DNA from: Xanthomonas arboricola pv. populi
GTDB taxonomy: Bacteria; Pseudomonadota; Gammaproteobacteria; Xanthomonadales; Xanthomonadaceae
NCBI RefSeq assembly: GCF_002939945.1
Contig: NZ_MDEB01000003.1
Span: 500,547 to 564,546, forward strand
Direction of reading: 5' to 3'
DNA: 64,000 nucleotides
Numbering within the stretch: position 1 is the first letter of the stretch; every line of letters begins with the position of its first letter. The notes under the pieces are model-generated. The model was given only the letters and a program-made list of their open reading frames with translations. It was not told the DNA's origin and searched no databases. The translations under genes were made by a program, and so were the position numbers. This document shows positions 33,867 to 45,946 of the stretch, in pieces.

Positions 33867-34513
33867 GGAGCGGTTACCTTGGTCAGTTGCTGGAGGTCGG
33901 CGGCGATCGCCTTGGGGTCGAGCGGGGGACGGATCAGGCCGGCCAGGCGGCCCTGCGGGTCGAGCACGGCGATGCCGGCCGAGTGATCCATGCTGTAGTC
34001 GTTGGGATTGTCCGCAAAGCCCTTGCCCGGCACCTTCTGGAACACGAAGCCCAGCGCGGTGGCGAAGCGCTCCAGCGCCGGCACGTCGGCGGTGGCGGCC
34101 AGGGTATCCTTGTGGAAGGCATGCGCGTATTCGCCCAGGCGTGCCGGCGGGTCGCGCTGCGGGTCCACCGACACGAACAGCACGCGCGGGCGCAGGCCAT
34201 CGGGGATGGGTTCCCACTGCTGCTGCGCCACCGCCAGATCGGTCAACGTGGTCGGGCAGACATCCGGGCAGAAGGTGAAGCCCAGGAATACCAGCGTCCA
34301 ATGCCCCTTCAGCTCGCCGGGCACCAGCTGGGTGCCGTCGGACTGGCGCAGGCTGAACTGCGGCAGCGTGCGTGGTTGCGGATAGAAGGTGATGGTCCGG
34401 GTGGCCGGCCACGGCGAGCTGGGCGCGGCGCCGAGGAACTTCTGGCCCAGCAACAGCCCCAGGCCGGCGGCCAGCGCCACCAGCAGCACGATGCCGGTAT
34501 TGCGATTGAACAT
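33863..34513 (-). CDS. SCO family copper chaperone/thioredoxin-like protein
   Basis: 216 residues. An N-terminal membrane anchor (residues 7-23) tethers a thioredoxin-fold domain facing the periplasm. The copper or redox site is C82 and C86 in 'FTFCPDVCP' with H177 in 'YSMDHSAG'. SCO proteins deliver copper to the CuA centre of cytochrome oxidase or act as thiol reductases. No oxidase genes are nearby; instead the gene is coupled to psd, and the reason is not obvious. Confidence 0.93.
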   Translation of the reverse strand: MFNRNTGIVLLVALAAGLGLLLGQKFLGAAPSSPWPATRTITFYPQPRTLPQFSLRQSDGTQLVPGELKGHWTLVFLGFTFCPDVCPTTLTDLAVAQQQWEPIPDGLRPRVLFVSVDPQRDPPARLGEYAHAFHKDTLAATADVPALERFATALGFVFQKVPGKGFADNPNDYSMDHSAGIAVLDPQGRLAGLIRPPLDPKAIAADLQQLTKVTAP

Positions 34514-34593
34514 GGCGGTTTCCAGTGCAACGGACGCTCATGATACCGATCCGACCTCTATAATCGTGGGCCGATTCCTCTTTAGTTGTTGCC

Positions 34594-35520
34594 ATGACTG
34601 CCGCCGCGGCCGACGAACTGCACACCATCATCGACCTGATCCGCTACGGCACCAGCCGTTTCAATGCAGCCGGTCTGACCTTCGGCCATAGCTACGACAA
34701 TGCGCTGGACGAGGCCACCCAACTGGTCCTGCACAGCCTGCACCTGCCGCACGATCTGGGCCCGGCCTATGGCCAGGCGCGCCTGCTGCGCTCGGAAAAG
34801 GAGCAGGTGCTGGGCGTGTTCGAGCGCCGCATCAACGAGCGTGTTCCGGCGGCGTACCTGACCGGCGAGGCCTGGTTCGCCGGGCTGAGTTTCAAGAGCG
34901 ATGCGCGCGCGCTGGTGCCGCGTTCGCCGATCGCCGAGTTGATCGAAGCCGGCTTCGAGCCCTGGCTGGGCGGCCGCGAAGTCACCCGCGCGCTGGATCT
35001 GTGCACCGGTTCGGGCTGTATTGCCATTGCCATGGGCCATTACAACCCGCAGTGGGACGTGGACGGCGCGGACATCAGCGACGACGCGCTGGCACTGGCC
35101 GCCGAAAATAGGGCGCGCCTGCAGGCCGACAACGTCACCCTGCTCAAGTCTGACCTGTTCGCCGGGCTGGGCGGCCGCCAGTACGACCTGATCGTCACCA
35201 ATCCGCCGTATGTCACCAACGACGAAACCGACGCACTGCCGCAGGAGTATTCCTACGAGCCGGAGCTGGGGTTGCGCGCGGGCGACGATGGCCTGGATCT
35301 GGTGCTGAAGATCCTGCGCGATGCGCGGCAGCACCTCAGCGAGGACGGTCTGCTGATCTGTGAAGTGGGCGAGTCCGAGCAGCACCTGATCAAGCTGCTG
35401 CCGGAAGTGGATCTGGCCTGGGTCGAGTTCAAGGTCGGGCAGATGGGCATCTTCGCGGTCGAATGCCGCGAGCTGATCGCGCACGGCGCGCGCATCGCCG
35501 AGCTGGCCAGTGCGCGCTGA
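34594..35520 (+). CDS. prmB: Ribosomal protein L3 (uL3) N5-glutamine methyltransferase
   Basis: 308 residues. The SAM-binding motif '[16 protein letters not shown]' and the NPPY active-site motif starting at residue 203 identify a glutamine N5-methyltransferase; the N-terminal region ('[20 protein letters not shown]') and position upstream of aroC fit PrmB rather than PrmC or HemK. In E. coli prmB also lies directly upstream of aroC. Here a membrane-protein gene is inserted between them, overlapping prmB by 11 bases. Confidence 0.94.
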   Translation: MTAAAADELHTIIDLIRYGTSRFNAAGLTFGHSYDNALDEATQLVLHSLHLPHDLGPAYGQARLLRSEKEQVLGVFERRINERVPAAYLTGEAWFAGLSFKSDARALVPRSPIAELIEAGFEPWLGGREVTRALDLCTGSGCIAIAMGHYNPQWDVDGADISDDALALAAENRARLQADNVTLLKSDLFAGLGGRQYDLIVTNPPYVTNDETDALPQEYSYEPELGLRAGDDGLDLVLKILRDARQHLSEDGLLICEVGESEQHLIKLLPEVDLAWVEFKVGQMGIFAVECRELIAHGARIAELASAR

Positions 35521-35998
35521 GTCGTCCATCGCGCGGCCGCAGCTGAGCGATATCCTGTTGCTGGTGCCGGTGTCCATCTTCGGCGTCGGCATTCCGCTCG
35601 GTTTGATCGACGTGGTGTACCGCCTGTTCGACCCGATGTACGGCGGTCCCTTGCCACAGCGCTTGTTGCGCGCGGCGGCGGAGATCGGCTTCGGCCTGAT
35701 GGCGTTTTTCGGCCTGGTGTCGGCGTGGATCGTGGTGGTCAGTTCGGATGCGGCCTTGCGTGCGCACCGGCGCCGCACGCTGATCGTGGCACTCGGCCTG
35801 CTGGTCGGGATCGGCGTTGCGCTGTACCTGCTCGCCGATTGGCTGCTCGGCGGACGTAACGAGCTGGATGTGTTCGGGTTGGTGATCAGCGGCTTGTGGG
35901 CGGTGGCGCCGATGCTGGTGGCGGCACGTCACTTGCCGCGCATCCTGCGCGCCACACCACCTGCTGCAATGTTGAGAGGATGCCGTCATGGGCAGTAA
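35510..35998 (+). CDS. Small multi-pass membrane protein between prmB and aroC
   Basis: 162 residues from a GTG at 35510. Four hydrophobic segments (about residues 14-36, 58-78, 90-112, 120-140) alternate with short charged loops, so it is an integral inner-membrane protein of unknown function. It overlaps prmB by 11 bases and aroC by 11 bases, so all three are probably translated together. I recognise no family. Confidence 0.75.
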   Translation: MRAESSIARPQLSDILLLVPVSIFGVGIPLGLIDVVYRLFDPMYGGPLPQRLLRAAAEIGFGLMAFFGLVSAWIVVVSSDAALRAHRRRTLIVALGLLVGIGVALYLLADWLLGGRNELDVFGLVISGLWAVAPMLVAARHLPRILRATPPAAMLRGCRHGQ

Positions 35999-37091
35999 CA
36001 GTTTCGGCCGCCTGTTGACGGTCACCACCTTCGGCGAGTCGCATGGGCCGGCGATCGGCTGCGTGGTCGATGGCTGCCCGCCGGGCCTGGAAATCGCGCC
36101 GGAAGACTTCACCCACGATCTGCAGCGGCGCGCATCCGGCAAGAGCCGGCACACTTCTGCACGTCGCGAAGCCGACGCGATCGAGATCCTGTCCGGCGTC
36201 TACGAAGGCCGCACCACCGGCACGCCGATCGGCCTGCTGATCCGCAACACCGATCAGCGCAGCAAGGACTACAGCAACATCGCCCAGCAGTTCCGCCCCG
36301 GGCATGCGGACTACACCTACTGGCAGAAATACGGCATCCGCGACCCGCGTGGCGGTGGGCGCTCGTCCGCGCGCGAGACCACCATGCGCGTGGCCGCCGG
36401 GGTGATCGCCAAGAAATGGCTCAGGCAGCGCTACGGCGTGCTGGTGCGCGGATTTTTGTCGCAGCTGGGCGAGATCCGCCCGACCGGTTTCGACTGGAAT
36501 GCGGTCGAGGACAATCCGTTCTTCTGGCCGCATGCCGATCAGGTGCCGGAGCTGGAGACCTACATGGACGCGCTGCGCAAGTCCGGCGATTCGGTCGGTG
36601 CGCGCGTGGACGTGGTGGCCGGTGGCGTGCCGGCGGGCTGGGGCGAGCCGATCTACGGCAAGCTCGATGCCGAACTGGCCGCCGCCTTGATGAGCATCAA
36701 CGCGGTCAAGGGCGTGGAGATCGGCGACGGCTTCGCCAGCGCCGCGCAGAAGGGCACCGTACACCGCGACCTGATCACCCCCGAAGGCTTTCTCAGCAAT
36801 CATGCCGGCGGCATCCTGGGCGGCATTTCCACTGGCCAGGCGATCACCGCCTCGATGGTGCTCAAGCCGACCTCCAGCCTGCGCCTGCCCGGCGCGACCG
36901 TGGATGCGGACGGCGCGGTGGTCGATGTGATCACCACCGGCCGCCACGACCCCTGCGTCGGCATCCGCGCCACCCCGATCGCCGAGGCGATGATGGCACT
37001 GGTGCTGATGGATCAGGCCTTGCGTCATCGCGCCCAGTGCGGCGATGTCGGTGAGGTGGCGCCACGCATTCCCGGTCAGATCGATGTCTGA
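35988..37091 (+). CDS. aroC: Chorismate synthase
   Basis: 367 residues. It forms chorismate from EPSP in the last step of the shikimate pathway and uses reduced FMN. Signatures are '[18 protein letters not shown]', '[15 protein letters not shown]' and '[17 protein letters not shown]'. The chorismate made here feeds tryptophan synthesis, several of whose genes lie 6-10 kb downstream. Start and stop both overlap neighbouring genes. Confidence 0.97.
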   Translation: MGSNSFGRLLTVTTFGESHGPAIGCVVDGCPPGLEIAPEDFTHDLQRRASGKSRHTSARREADAIEILSGVYEGRTTGTPIGLLIRNTDQRSKDYSNIAQQFRPGHADYTYWQKYGIRDPRGGGRSSARETTMRVAAGVIAKKWLRQRYGVLVRGFLSQLGEIRPTGFDWNAVEDNPFFWPHADQVPELETYMDALRKSGDSVGARVDVVAGGVPAGWGEPIYGKLDAELAAALMSINAVKGVEIGDGFASAAQKGTVHRDLITPEGFLSNHAGGILGGISTGQAITASMVLKPTSSLRLPGATVDADGAVVDVITTGRHDPCVGIRATPIAEAMMALVLMDQALRHRAQCGDVGEVAPRIPGQIDV

Positions 37092-38160
37092 GTCGCCCCG
37101 CGCCAAGGTATGGGTCAGCCAGCCGCTGTTCGACGATGTCGTCGCGCAGCTGGGCGAACATTTCGAGCTGACCACCACCGAGCGCGTCACCGCGTATGCG
37201 CCGGCCGACCTGGCCGCGCGACTGGCATCGCTGGACGGTGCCTTGATCACCCTCAACGAGCGCATCGGCGCGGCGGAAATCGCCTCCGCGCCGCAGCTGC
37301 GCGCGATCGCCAACGTCGGCGTGGGTTACAACAACCTGGATCTGGACGCGCTCAGCGCAGCCGGCATCCTGGCCAGCAACACGCCGGATGTACTGACCGA
37401 GACCACTGCCGATCTCGGCTTTGCAGTGCTGATGGCCACCGCGCGCCGCATCACCGAATCCGAGCGCTGGTTGCGCGACGGGCAGTGGGGGCAGTGGTCG
37501 TTCAAGACCATGCTCGGCGCCGATATCCACGGCAGCACGCTGGGCATCCTGGGCATGGGCCGGATCGGGCAGGGCATCGCCCGCCGTGGCGCGCACGGCT
37601 TCGGCATGCGTGTGCTGTATCACAACCGCAGCCAGTTGCCGGCCGCCACCGAACAGGCGCTCGGCGCGCGGTTCGTGGACTTCGACACCCTGCTGGCGCA
37701 GTCCGATCACCTGGTCCTGGTGCTGCCGTACACCAAGCAGTCGCATCACATCATCGATGCCGCCGCGCTGGGCAGGATGCGTCCCACCGCCACGCTGGTG
37801 AATATCGCCCGCGGCGGCCTGGTCGATGAAATCGCGCTGGCCGATGCGCTCGCCAACGGTCGCCTGGCCGGTGCCGGTCTGGATGTGTACGAAGGCGAAC
37901 CTGCCGTCCGTCCCGAACTGCTGGCCCTGCACAACGTCGTGCTCACCCCGCATATCGGCAGCGCCAGCCTGGCCACGCGTCGCGCGATGGTGCAACTGGC
38001 GGTGGACAACCTGATCGCCGCGCTGGGCAAAGGTCCCAATGCCGGCCATCCGCCGAGCGCGTTGAATGCCGATGCGGTGGCCGCTGCCAAACAGGGCGGC
38101 GTGCGCGATGGCGAAGCGATCAACACCGGCGCCGGCAAAACCACCACGACCAAACGATAG
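37084..38160 (+). CDS. D-isomer-specific 2-hydroxyacid dehydrogenase (GhrB-like)
   Basis: 358 residues. The NAD(P) motif is '[14 protein letters not shown]', followed by the catalytic arginine ('[11 protein letters not shown]'), glutamate ('LDVYEGEP') and histidine ('TPHIGSA'). It probably reduces glyoxylate, hydroxypyruvate or 2-ketogluconate. The C-terminal 30 residues beyond the domain are low-complexity (Gly, Thr, Lys). The ATG at 37084 overlaps the end of aroC by eight bases. Confidence 0.88.
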   Translation: MSESPRAKVWVSQPLFDDVVAQLGEHFELTTTERVTAYAPADLAARLASLDGALITLNERIGAAEIASAPQLRAIANVGVGYNNLDLDALSAAGILASNTPDVLTETTADLGFAVLMATARRITESERWLRDGQWGQWSFKTMLGADIHGSTLGILGMGRIGQGIARRGAHGFGMRVLYHNRSQLPAATEQALGARFVDFDTLLAQSDHLVLVLPYTKQSHHIIDAAALGRMRPTATLVNIARGGLVDEIALADALANGRLAGAGLDVYEGEPAVRPELLALHNVVLTPHIGSASLATRRAMVQLAVDNLIAALGKGPNAGHPPSALNADAVAAAKQGGVRDGEAINTGAGKTTTTKR

Positions 38161-38191
38161 GGAACCTCCGCGGCCAGCTTTGGAGGTTCCC
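38160..38191. terminator. 10-bp perfect hairpin after the dehydrogenase gene
   Basis: GGGAACCTCC (38160-38169) pairs exactly with 38182-38191 around a 12-base loop. It begins at the last base of the stop codon and lies 55 bases before asd. No U tract follows, so it may be a weak terminator or a processing hairpin. Confidence 0.5.
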
Positions 38192-38246
38192 CGAACCCAC
38201 TGCGCAAGCGCGTTCCACTCTTTCCCCATTCGATAAAGACAATCTC

Positions 38247-39272
<1,026 letters not shown>

Positions 39273-39287
39273 GGCGCGCTAGTCCCG

Positions 39288-39354
39288 TAGGAGCGCTCAG
39301 GCGCGCGATGGAGCTTTGCCAGTGATGCCTCCTCGCGCGCCAGCGCGCTCCTAC
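39288..39354. repeat. GTAG-headed palindromic repeat, copy 4
   Basis: Arms GTAGGAGCGC...GGCGCGCGA (from 39288) and the imperfect complement ending GCGCTCCTAC (39354) flank a loop of about 20 bases. It lies just after asd and before fimV on the same strand. Confidence 0.88.
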
Positions 39355-39493
39355 CAATGCGCTGCCGACGGTCTGCTGCATGGATGTCGCATCGCGGCAT
39401 CGCCACGGCATGTGCGCTCTGCGCGAGGTCACCGACTTTTTCGCTCATGCAGCGGCTATATTGATGCGCATGAAACATAGGGGCGGGGGCGCG

Positions 39494-41455
39494 ATGCGTC
39501 CGATACAAGGGTTAGGTGCGCTGCTGCTGATGGCCTGCAGCGGCGCTGCCATGGCGTTGGGGTTGGGCGATATCCGGGTGCTGTCCAGGCCTGGGCAACC
39601 GTTGGTGGCCGAGATTCCGGTCATCTCCAACGAGCCGGGCGAACTCGACAACGCACGCGTCGCGCTGGCATCGGCTACCACGTTTGCACGGGTCGGCCTG
39701 GAGCGCCCGCAGGGCTTGGTCAGCAACCTGCAATTCCAGTTCGCGCAGGACGCGCGCGGGCGTGCGGTGATCCGCGTGACCAGTAGCCAGGCAGTTGACC
39801 AGCCGGCGGTCAACTTCCTGATCGAGGTGGAGTGGGGCCAGGGCCGGCTGGTGCGCGAATATTCCGCACTGGTCGATGCGCCCAATACCGCGGCTGCAAT
39901 CGCCGAGCCCGCCATCCAGGCGCCGCGCGCCGGGGCCGGCAACACCATTTCCCGCGCGCCCGCGGCCGTTGCCGAACGTGGCGGGCATGCCGCCGATGCG
40001 GTAGCACCCGGCACACGTTCCAGCACACGCGCGGCCGCGACAGCGCCGGCCGGCGATGCGCTGCCGGCAGTACGTTCGGGCCAGACCTTGTCGGAGATCG
40101 CTTCCGCCGTGGCCCGTTCCAGCGGGCATTCGCTCGACCAGACCATGCTGGCGCTGCTGCGCACCAACCCGGACGCCTTCATCGACGGCAATATCAACCG
40201 GTTGAAGCAGGGCGCGGTGCTGCGTACGCCGCAGGAAGAGGCGCTGGCACAGGTCGGTGCGGCCGAAGCGGCAGTGATGGTGCGCGAGCAGGCCGCGCAG
40301 TGGCGACAGGCGCGCTCGGCGATTCCGCAGCCTGCCGAAGCCGGCGCTGCCGCCGCAACGCCGGCACCTACGGCAGCTGTTGCGACGTCGGCAGGTGCCG
40401 GAGCGCGGCTCGAGATCGCCCCCGCAGTGACCAGTCAGACCAACAAGGCCGGCGCCACGTCCGGCACCAGTGCCGAAGGCGAGGGCGAGATGGCGGCCAA
40501 CCAACAGTTGCAACAGGCCAGGGAAGACATCGCCACCCGCGATGCGGAATTGCAGGATCTGCGCACCCGCGTGGCCGATCTGGAAAAGCTCAAGCAGCAA
40601 CAGCAAGCCTTGATCGCGATGAAGGACACCGACCTGGCGGCTGCGCAGAAGCGCCTGTCGGAGACGCCGGCTGCGGCACAGCAGGGCAGCGGGGTTCCGC
40701 TGTGGCTGATCGGTGGGCTGGTGTTGATCGTCGCGGCGGTCGTCGCCTGGCTGGCGGCACGCCGGCGCAAACCCTCGCCGCTGCCGCCGTTGCCGCGGCG
40801 TCAATTCGATTTCATGCCTGTCGGTGCCGCGGCAGACGCCGCCGAGCCGCAGGACGATACGCATGCCACCGTGCCCAGCGAGCACGATGTGTTGCATGAA
40901 CCCGAATTCGAGCAGGCCGATCTGCGCGAAGAAGAACGCGCCTACCAGACGCAGCAACCGCTGTCCGATGTGTTGCGTCGCGAGCCGCTGATGTCAGGGC
41001 CTGCTGCCGCGCCGCCGGTGGTCGCCAGCGAGGATTGGCGCTCGTTGCGTGCAACGCCGCCAGCTCCTCCAGTAGCGCAGCCGCCGTTCGTTGCACCTGA
41101 GGACTCGATGCCGGAGCAGGTGGGGTCTGAGGACGCAGAGCCGGACGACGGCGAGCCGCAGGGTGTAGACGTTGCGCACGCCAGCAACGATCTCCCGCCA
41201 AGCGTGCCATCCGCCTCGGTCGCCGCGCAGGACAGCCTGGATGTCGATCCGGCACCCATCGCCCCCGCCGCTGCGCCCAGCGCGGTGACCAGCAGGGAAT
41301 TCGTCTCGGCAGGGCGCGATCGTCTGGAGCTGGCAGTGGCCTACATGGACCTTGGCGACAGGGACACCGCGCGTGGCCTGTTGCTGGAAGTTGCCGCAAC
41401 CGGCGACGAGGCCAGCCGCGCCGAAGCTGCCGAACTGCTGGAACGCCTGGCATGA
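39494..41455 (+). CDS. fimV: FimV-like peptidoglycan-binding polar protein
   Basis: 653 residues. A signal peptide ('LLLMACSGAAMALG') is followed by the FimV N-terminal domain ('IRVLSRPGQPLVAEIPV'), a LysM region near residues 187-245 ('AVRSGQTLSEIASAVA'), a coiled coil near residues 335-385, one membrane helix ('WLIGGLVLIVAAVVAWLA'), an acidic Pro/Ala-rich cytoplasmic stretch and the conserved FimV C-terminal TPR-like domain ('AVAYMDLGDRDTARGLLLEV'). FimV organises the cell pole and type IV pilus function. I prefer 39494, which has a G-rich leader; ATG codons at 39464 and 39470 are in frame. Confidence 0.9.
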   Translation: MRPIQGLGALLLMACSGAAMALGLGDIRVLSRPGQPLVAEIPVISNEPGELDNARVALASATTFARVGLERPQGLVSNLQFQFAQDARGRAVIRVTSSQAVDQPAVNFLIEVEWGQGRLVREYSALVDAPNTAAAIAEPAIQAPRAGAGNTISRAPAAVAERGGHAADAVAPGTRSSTRAAATAPAGDALPAVRSGQTLSEIASAVARSSGHSLDQTMLALLRTNPDAFIDGNINRLKQGAVLRTPQEEALAQVGAAEAAVMVREQAAQWRQARSAIPQPAEAGAAAATPAPTAAVATSAGAGARLEIAPAVTSQTNKAGATSGTSAEGEGEMAANQQLQQAREDIATRDAELQDLRTRVADLEKLKQQQQALIAMKDTDLAAAQKRLSETPAAAQQGSGVPLWLIGGLVLIVAAVVAWLAARRRKPSPLPPLPRRQFDFMPVGAAADAAEPQDDTHATVPSEHDVLHEPEFEQADLREEERAYQTQQPLSDVLRREPLMSGPAAAPPVVASEDWRSLRATPPAPPVAQPPFVAPEDSMPEQVGSEDAEPDDGEPQGVDVAHASNDLPPSVPSASVAAQDSLDVDPAPIAPAAAPSAVTSREFVSAGRDRLELAVAYMDLGDRDTARGLLLEVAATGDEASRAEAAELLERLA

Positions 41456-41838
41456 GCCCGGCGCTGGACAGCATGGCCGCCGCACGCGAGCGCCGCATCG
41501 ATTACGTGGAATTCGCCTCGCTCGATCTGGATGCCAGTCGTGCCTTTTTCGAAGCCGTGTTCGCCTGGCAGTTTCAGGCCTATGGCCCGGATTATCTGGC
41601 CTTCAACGACGGTCGTCTGGATGGTGGTTTCTATCGTGCCACTGCGGCAGTGTCGGCAGATGCTGGCCCGCTGATCGTGCTGTATGCCGACGCGCTGGAG
41701 CCCATGGGCGAGCGCGTGTGCGCTGCCGGTGGCGAGATCGTCAAGCCGGTGTTCGGTTTTCCTGGCGGCAGCCGGTTTCATTTCCGCGAGCCGGGCGGTA
41801 ACACGCTGGCGGTGTGGTCCGAGCGCGCGGTCGGCTAG
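41452..41838 (+). CDS. VOC family (glyoxalase-like) protein
   Basis: 128 residues with one to two beta-alpha-beta-beta-beta modules: '[19 protein letters not shown]' at the start and '[16 protein letters not shown]' at the end, typical of the vicinal-oxygen-chelate superfamily. The histidine/glutamate metal set of glyoxalase I is not complete. It overlaps the fimV stop by four bases and lies between fimV and truA, where this gene is absent in pseudomonads as far as I recall. The substrate is unknown. Confidence 0.8.
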   Translation: MSPALDSMAAARERRIDYVEFASLDLDASRAFFEAVFAWQFQAYGPDYLAFNDGRLDGGFYRATAAVSADAGPLIVLYADALEPMGERVCAAGGEIVKPVFGFPGGSRFHFREPGGNTLAVWSERAVG

Positions 41839-41878
41839 TCCGCGCACGCTCCATCGATTCGACAACAGGCAGGTTCCG

Positions 41879-42652
41879 ATGCGTTACGCGCTGGGCGTGG
41901 AGTACGACGGCAGCGAGTTCCAGGGCTGGCAGCAGTTGGGTGAGCAGGGTGGGCCGAGCGTGCAGGCCAGCCTGCAGGCGGCGCTGTCCTCGGTGGCCGA
42001 TGCCCCGGTGCAGGTGGTGTGCGCAGGCCGCACCGATGCCGGCGTGCATGGCGAGTGCCAGGTGGTGCATTTCGACAGCGACGCGCGTCGCGCGCCGCGT
42101 GGCTGGATGCTGGGCACCACCGCGCGCCTGCCGCCCTCGATCGCGGTGCGCTGGTGCGTGCCGGCGGCCACCGACTTCCATGCGCGGTTTTCCGCGCGCG
42201 CACGTCGCTACCGTTATCGCCTGCTCAATCGGCAGATACGCCCGGCGCTGTATCGCCAGACCTTGAGTTGGGAACGCCGCCCGCTGGACGCCGATGCCAT
42301 GCACGCGGCCGCGCAGGCGTTATTGGGCGAGAACGACTTCAGCGCATTCCGCAGCGTGCAGTGCCAGGCCCTGCACGCACGCCGCAATCTGCAGGCCATC
42401 AGCGTGCAACGCATCGGTGAGGTGGTGGAGGTGCAGGTCCAGGCCAATGCATTCCTTCATCACATGGTGCGGAATATTGTTGGCTCGCTGATCCTGATCG
42501 GAACCGGAGAACGGCCGGGCGACTGGATCGCGACGTTGCTGGCCGGCCGCGACCGCACGGTGGCCGGGCCGACGGCGCCGCCACAAGGCCTGGTCTTCAT
42601 CGGGCCGTTGTATCCCGCAGAGTGGCATCTGCCCGCTGAGGTGACCCAATGA
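41879..42652 (+). CDS. truA: tRNA pseudouridine(38-40) synthase
   Basis: 257 residues. The catalytic aspartate is D53 in '[12 protein letters not shown]', and '[15 protein letters not shown]' and '[11 protein letters not shown]' are further family motifs. It modifies U38-U40 in the anticodon arm of tRNAs. The start at 41879 gives the standard N-terminus '[18 protein letters not shown]'. The stop overlaps trpF (ATGA). Confidence 0.96.
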   Translation: MRYALGVEYDGSEFQGWQQLGEQGGPSVQASLQAALSSVADAPVQVVCAGRTDAGVHGECQVVHFDSDARRAPRGWMLGTTARLPPSIAVRWCVPAATDFHARFSARARRYRYRLLNRQIRPALYRQTLSWERRPLDADAMHAAAQALLGENDFSAFRSVQCQALHARRNLQAISVQRIGEVVEVQVQANAFLHHMVRNIVGSLILIGTGERPGDWIATLLAGRDRTVAGPTAPPQGLVFIGPLYPAEWHLPAEVTQ

Positions 42653-43317
42653 ATCGATTGCTGTACCGCACCCGTATCAAGTTCTGTGGCATGACCCGCG
42701 CCGGTGATATTCGACTGGCCGGCGAGCTGGGTGTGGACGCGGTGGGTTTCATTTTCGCGCATGGCAGCCCGCGCCGCGTGGCGCCGGCCGAGGCGCGCGC
42801 GATGCGCCAGGCCACCGCGCCGATGGTCGACGTGGTGGCGCTGTTCCGCAACAATTCCAAGGAAGAAGTGCGCGAGGTGGTGCGCACCGTGCGTCCGACC
42901 CTGCTGCAGTTCCATGGCGAGGAAGACGACGCGTTCTGCCGCAGCTTCAACCTGCCGTATCTCAAGGCGGTGCCGATGGGCAGCGGTGGGATCAACGGCG
43001 AGGACGCCAACGCGCGGACCTTGCAGCTCGCCTATCCCAACACCGCCGGTTTCCTGTTCGACAGCCATGCGCCCGGCGCAGGCGGCGGCACTGGCAAGAC
43101 TTTCGATTGGTCGCGCCTGCCGACCGGCCTGCATCGCCCGTTTCTGCTTGCCGGCGGCATCACCGCCGACAACGTGTTCGATGCGATCGTGGCAACGCTG
43201 CCGTGGGGCGTGGACGTGTCCAGCGGCGTGGAGCTTGCGCCCGGGATCAAGGACGGCCACATGATGCGCAAGTTCGTTGAAGAAGTGCGCCGGGCCGATT
43301 GCCATGAGATGGGGTGA
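42649..43317 (+). CDS. trpF: Phosphoribosylanthranilate isomerase
   Basis: 222 residues, a TIM barrel. It catalyses the third committed step of tryptophan synthesis. The catalytic cysteine is in 'IKFCGMT', the aspartate in '[18 protein letters not shown]', and the phosphate site is 'FLLAGGI' with '[14 protein letters not shown]'. It is translationally coupled to truA, as in other gammaproteobacteria, and separated from trpB by a LysR gene on the other strand. Confidence 0.96.
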   Translation: MNRLLYRTRIKFCGMTRAGDIRLAGELGVDAVGFIFAHGSPRRVAPAEARAMRQATAPMVDVVALFRNNSKEEVREVVRTVRPTLLQFHGEEDDAFCRSFNLPYLKAVPMGSGGINGEDANARTLQLAYPNTAGFLFDSHAPGAGGGTGKTFDWSRLPTGLHRPFLLAGGITADNVFDAIVATLPWGVDVSSGVELAPGIKDGHMMRKFVEEVRRADCHEMG

Positions 43318-43457
43318 GTTGGGGAATCGGGAATCGGGATTGGGGATTGGGGAATCGGAGTGGGCAGTCTGCTTCGTTGTTTTGATTGCTCTTGGGTTAT
43401 CCAATTCCCGTTGATTGATTGCTTGGTCGCTGTTTCTCCGATTACTGAGCGTTTCAA
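43318..43457. repeat. GGGAATCGGGATTGGGG-type repeat downstream of trpF
   Basis: At 43320-43358 short units GGGGAATCGG, GAATCGGGATT and GGGGATT follow each other. The complement of the same unit lies at about 20774-20804. The rest of the gap up to the LysR stop shows nothing recognisable. Confidence 0.6.
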
Positions 43458-44378
43458 TTAGACGCTTGCGGCATCCGTGGTGCGCTGCTGATCCTCTGAA
43501 AGTGCGTTACGTAGCCAGTCGGCGAGATGCTCGATGCGCGGATCCGGGTTGCGCCTTGCGGCGCACAGCACCCAGCGGCCGCGCGTCGGCGTGAAGCCCC
43601 AGGGCGCCAGCAGGCGCCCGGCGGCCAGGTCCGCGGCAACCAGCGGTTGCGGTGTGATCGCAACGCCCAGCCCCGCGGCGGCCGCTTCCAGCAGGTAGAC
43701 CAGATGCTCGAATTCGGTGCCGAAGCGCAGCGCTTCGGGTGCCAGGCCGTGGCGTTGCGCCCATTCCGGCCAGGCCTGCGGGCGCGAGCGGGTGTGCAGC
43801 AAGGCGTGATCGAGCAGGGCGGCAGGCTCTCTGCCAGCGAGCTGTGTCGCCAATGCCAGCTGCGGACTCAGCACCGGGCCGATCCACTCCACCCCCAGCT
43901 CGTGCACCTGCCATTGGCCTGGCCAGGGCGGGGTGTCCAGCAGCAAGGCCGTATCCAGGCCATCCAGGTCCGGACCGGGCGCCTGTTCGTTGGCCGACAG
44001 GTGCAGGCGCAGCTGCGGCAGATCCCGCTGCAGCCGGCCCAACCGGGGGATGACCCAGCGCGCGAGCAGGCTGCCCGAGCAGCCCAGCACCAGCGGCGCC
44101 TCGCTGGTGGGGCGGCGCAACGCCGCCCAGGTGTCGCCGATCAGCGCGAAACCCTCACCGGTCGCATCGCGCAGCCGGGCGCCGGCGGGCGTCAGCACCA
44201 GGCCGCGGCCCTGGCGGGTGAACAGCGCCGCGCCCAGGGCCTGTTCCAGCGAGCGTACGTGCCGGCTGATGGCGCCATGGGTCACGTGCAGCTCCTGCGC
44301 GGCCCGGCTGACGCTCTGCAGACGTGCGGCGGATTCGAACGCGCGCAGCGCTGCCAGCGGTGGAAGCAGTGTGCTCAT
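43458..44378 (-). CDS. LysR-type regulator divergent from trpBA (TrpI/GcvA group)
   Basis: 306 residues. The N-terminal winged helix ('[20 protein letters not shown]', '[18 protein letters not shown]') is followed by a periplasmic-binding-protein-like effector domain. The sequence belongs to the GcvA/AmpR/TrpI branch, and its divergent position beside trpB matches TrpI of Pseudomonas, which activates trpBA with indoleglycerol phosphate. A TrpI-like role is therefore likely but rests on context. A short inverted repeat lies directly upstream of its start. Confidence 0.82.
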   Translation of the reverse strand: MSTLLPPLAALRAFESAARLQSVSRAAQELHVTHGAISRHVRSLEQALGAALFTRQGRGLVLTPAGARLRDATGEGFALIGDTWAALRRPTSEAPLVLGCSGSLLARWVIPRLGRLQRDLPQLRLHLSANEQAPGPDLDGLDTALLLDTPPWPGQWQVHELGVEWIGPVLSPQLALATQLAGREPAALLDHALLHTRSRPQAWPEWAQRHGLAPEALRFGTEFEHLVYLLEAAAAGLGVAITPQPLVAADLAAGRLLAPWGFTPTRGRWVLCAARRNPDPRIEHLADWLRNALSEDQQRTTDAASV

Positions 44379-44379
44379 A

Positions 44380-44396
44380 TGTGAGTCCTGGTCACA
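44380..44396. promoter_or_regulatory. Inverted repeat in the LysR/trpB divergent promoter
   Basis: TGTGA, seven bases, TCACA, starting two bases before the LysR start codon. It could be an autoregulatory site of the LysR protein. The half-sites resemble those of CRP/Clp, but the spacer is seven rather than six bases. The trpB side of the region has TACAGT at 44440-44445 as a possible -10 element. Confidence 0.4.
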
Positions 44397-44484
44397 GGTT
44401 GCGGCAATCTTATCGATTTATCGCGCGCCGTGGCTGCGCTACAGTAATGCCTCTTGTATGACCGCATTGCTGCAGAGGATTCCC

Positions 44485-45701
<1,217 letters not shown>

Positions 45702-45702
<1 letters not shown>

Positions 45703-45908
45703 TGCCGCTGCGGCGCGTCACGGTGACCGCGCTGGCCGACGACCGGGCGAACAGGCTGCTGTTCGCCTGGCTCGACCGCTGGGCGCCGCAGATGCGCACC
45801 TGCTCGAAAAACAGTGGCTGCGGCTGCTGCCCGGACAGTGTCGACCTCGAGGTCGACGCCCAGGCGTTGACCGAACTGCCACCCGCCATGTACCAGGACA
45901 TCCATTGA
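45702..45908 (+). CDS. Small Cys-rich protein encoded between trpB and trpA
   Basis: 68 residues. The start codon shares one base with the trpB stop (TGATG), which implies translational coupling. The N-terminal half is basic and amphipathic ('RLLFAWLDRW'); the middle carries four cysteines, C34, C40, C42 and C43, in a Cx5CxCC pattern that could bind a metal or Fe-S cluster; the rest is acidic. I know no domain with this pattern. It is 38 bases upstream of trpA, so it lies inside the tryptophan synthase operon. Confidence 0.72.
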
Positions 45909-45946
45909 AGCGGTCGCACCGCCTCTAACAATCGCAAGGTCTTTCA

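Noticed and set aside
33018..34631. Apparent fusion of the SCO region and psd in one 537-codon frame
   Set aside because: The upstream half is a shifted frame of the SCO gene. The real SCO frame ends at 33863 and psd starts at the overlapping GTG.
41452..42652. VOC protein and truA as one frame from 41684
   Set aside because: The in-frame extension before 41879 is the VOC gene read in another frame; TruA starts with its conserved N-terminus at 41879.
44380..44396. TGTGA-N7-TCACA read as a CRP/Clp site
   Set aside because: The consensus spacer is six bases, and the site sits too close to the LysR start to be a standard activator site; kept only as a generic inverted repeat.
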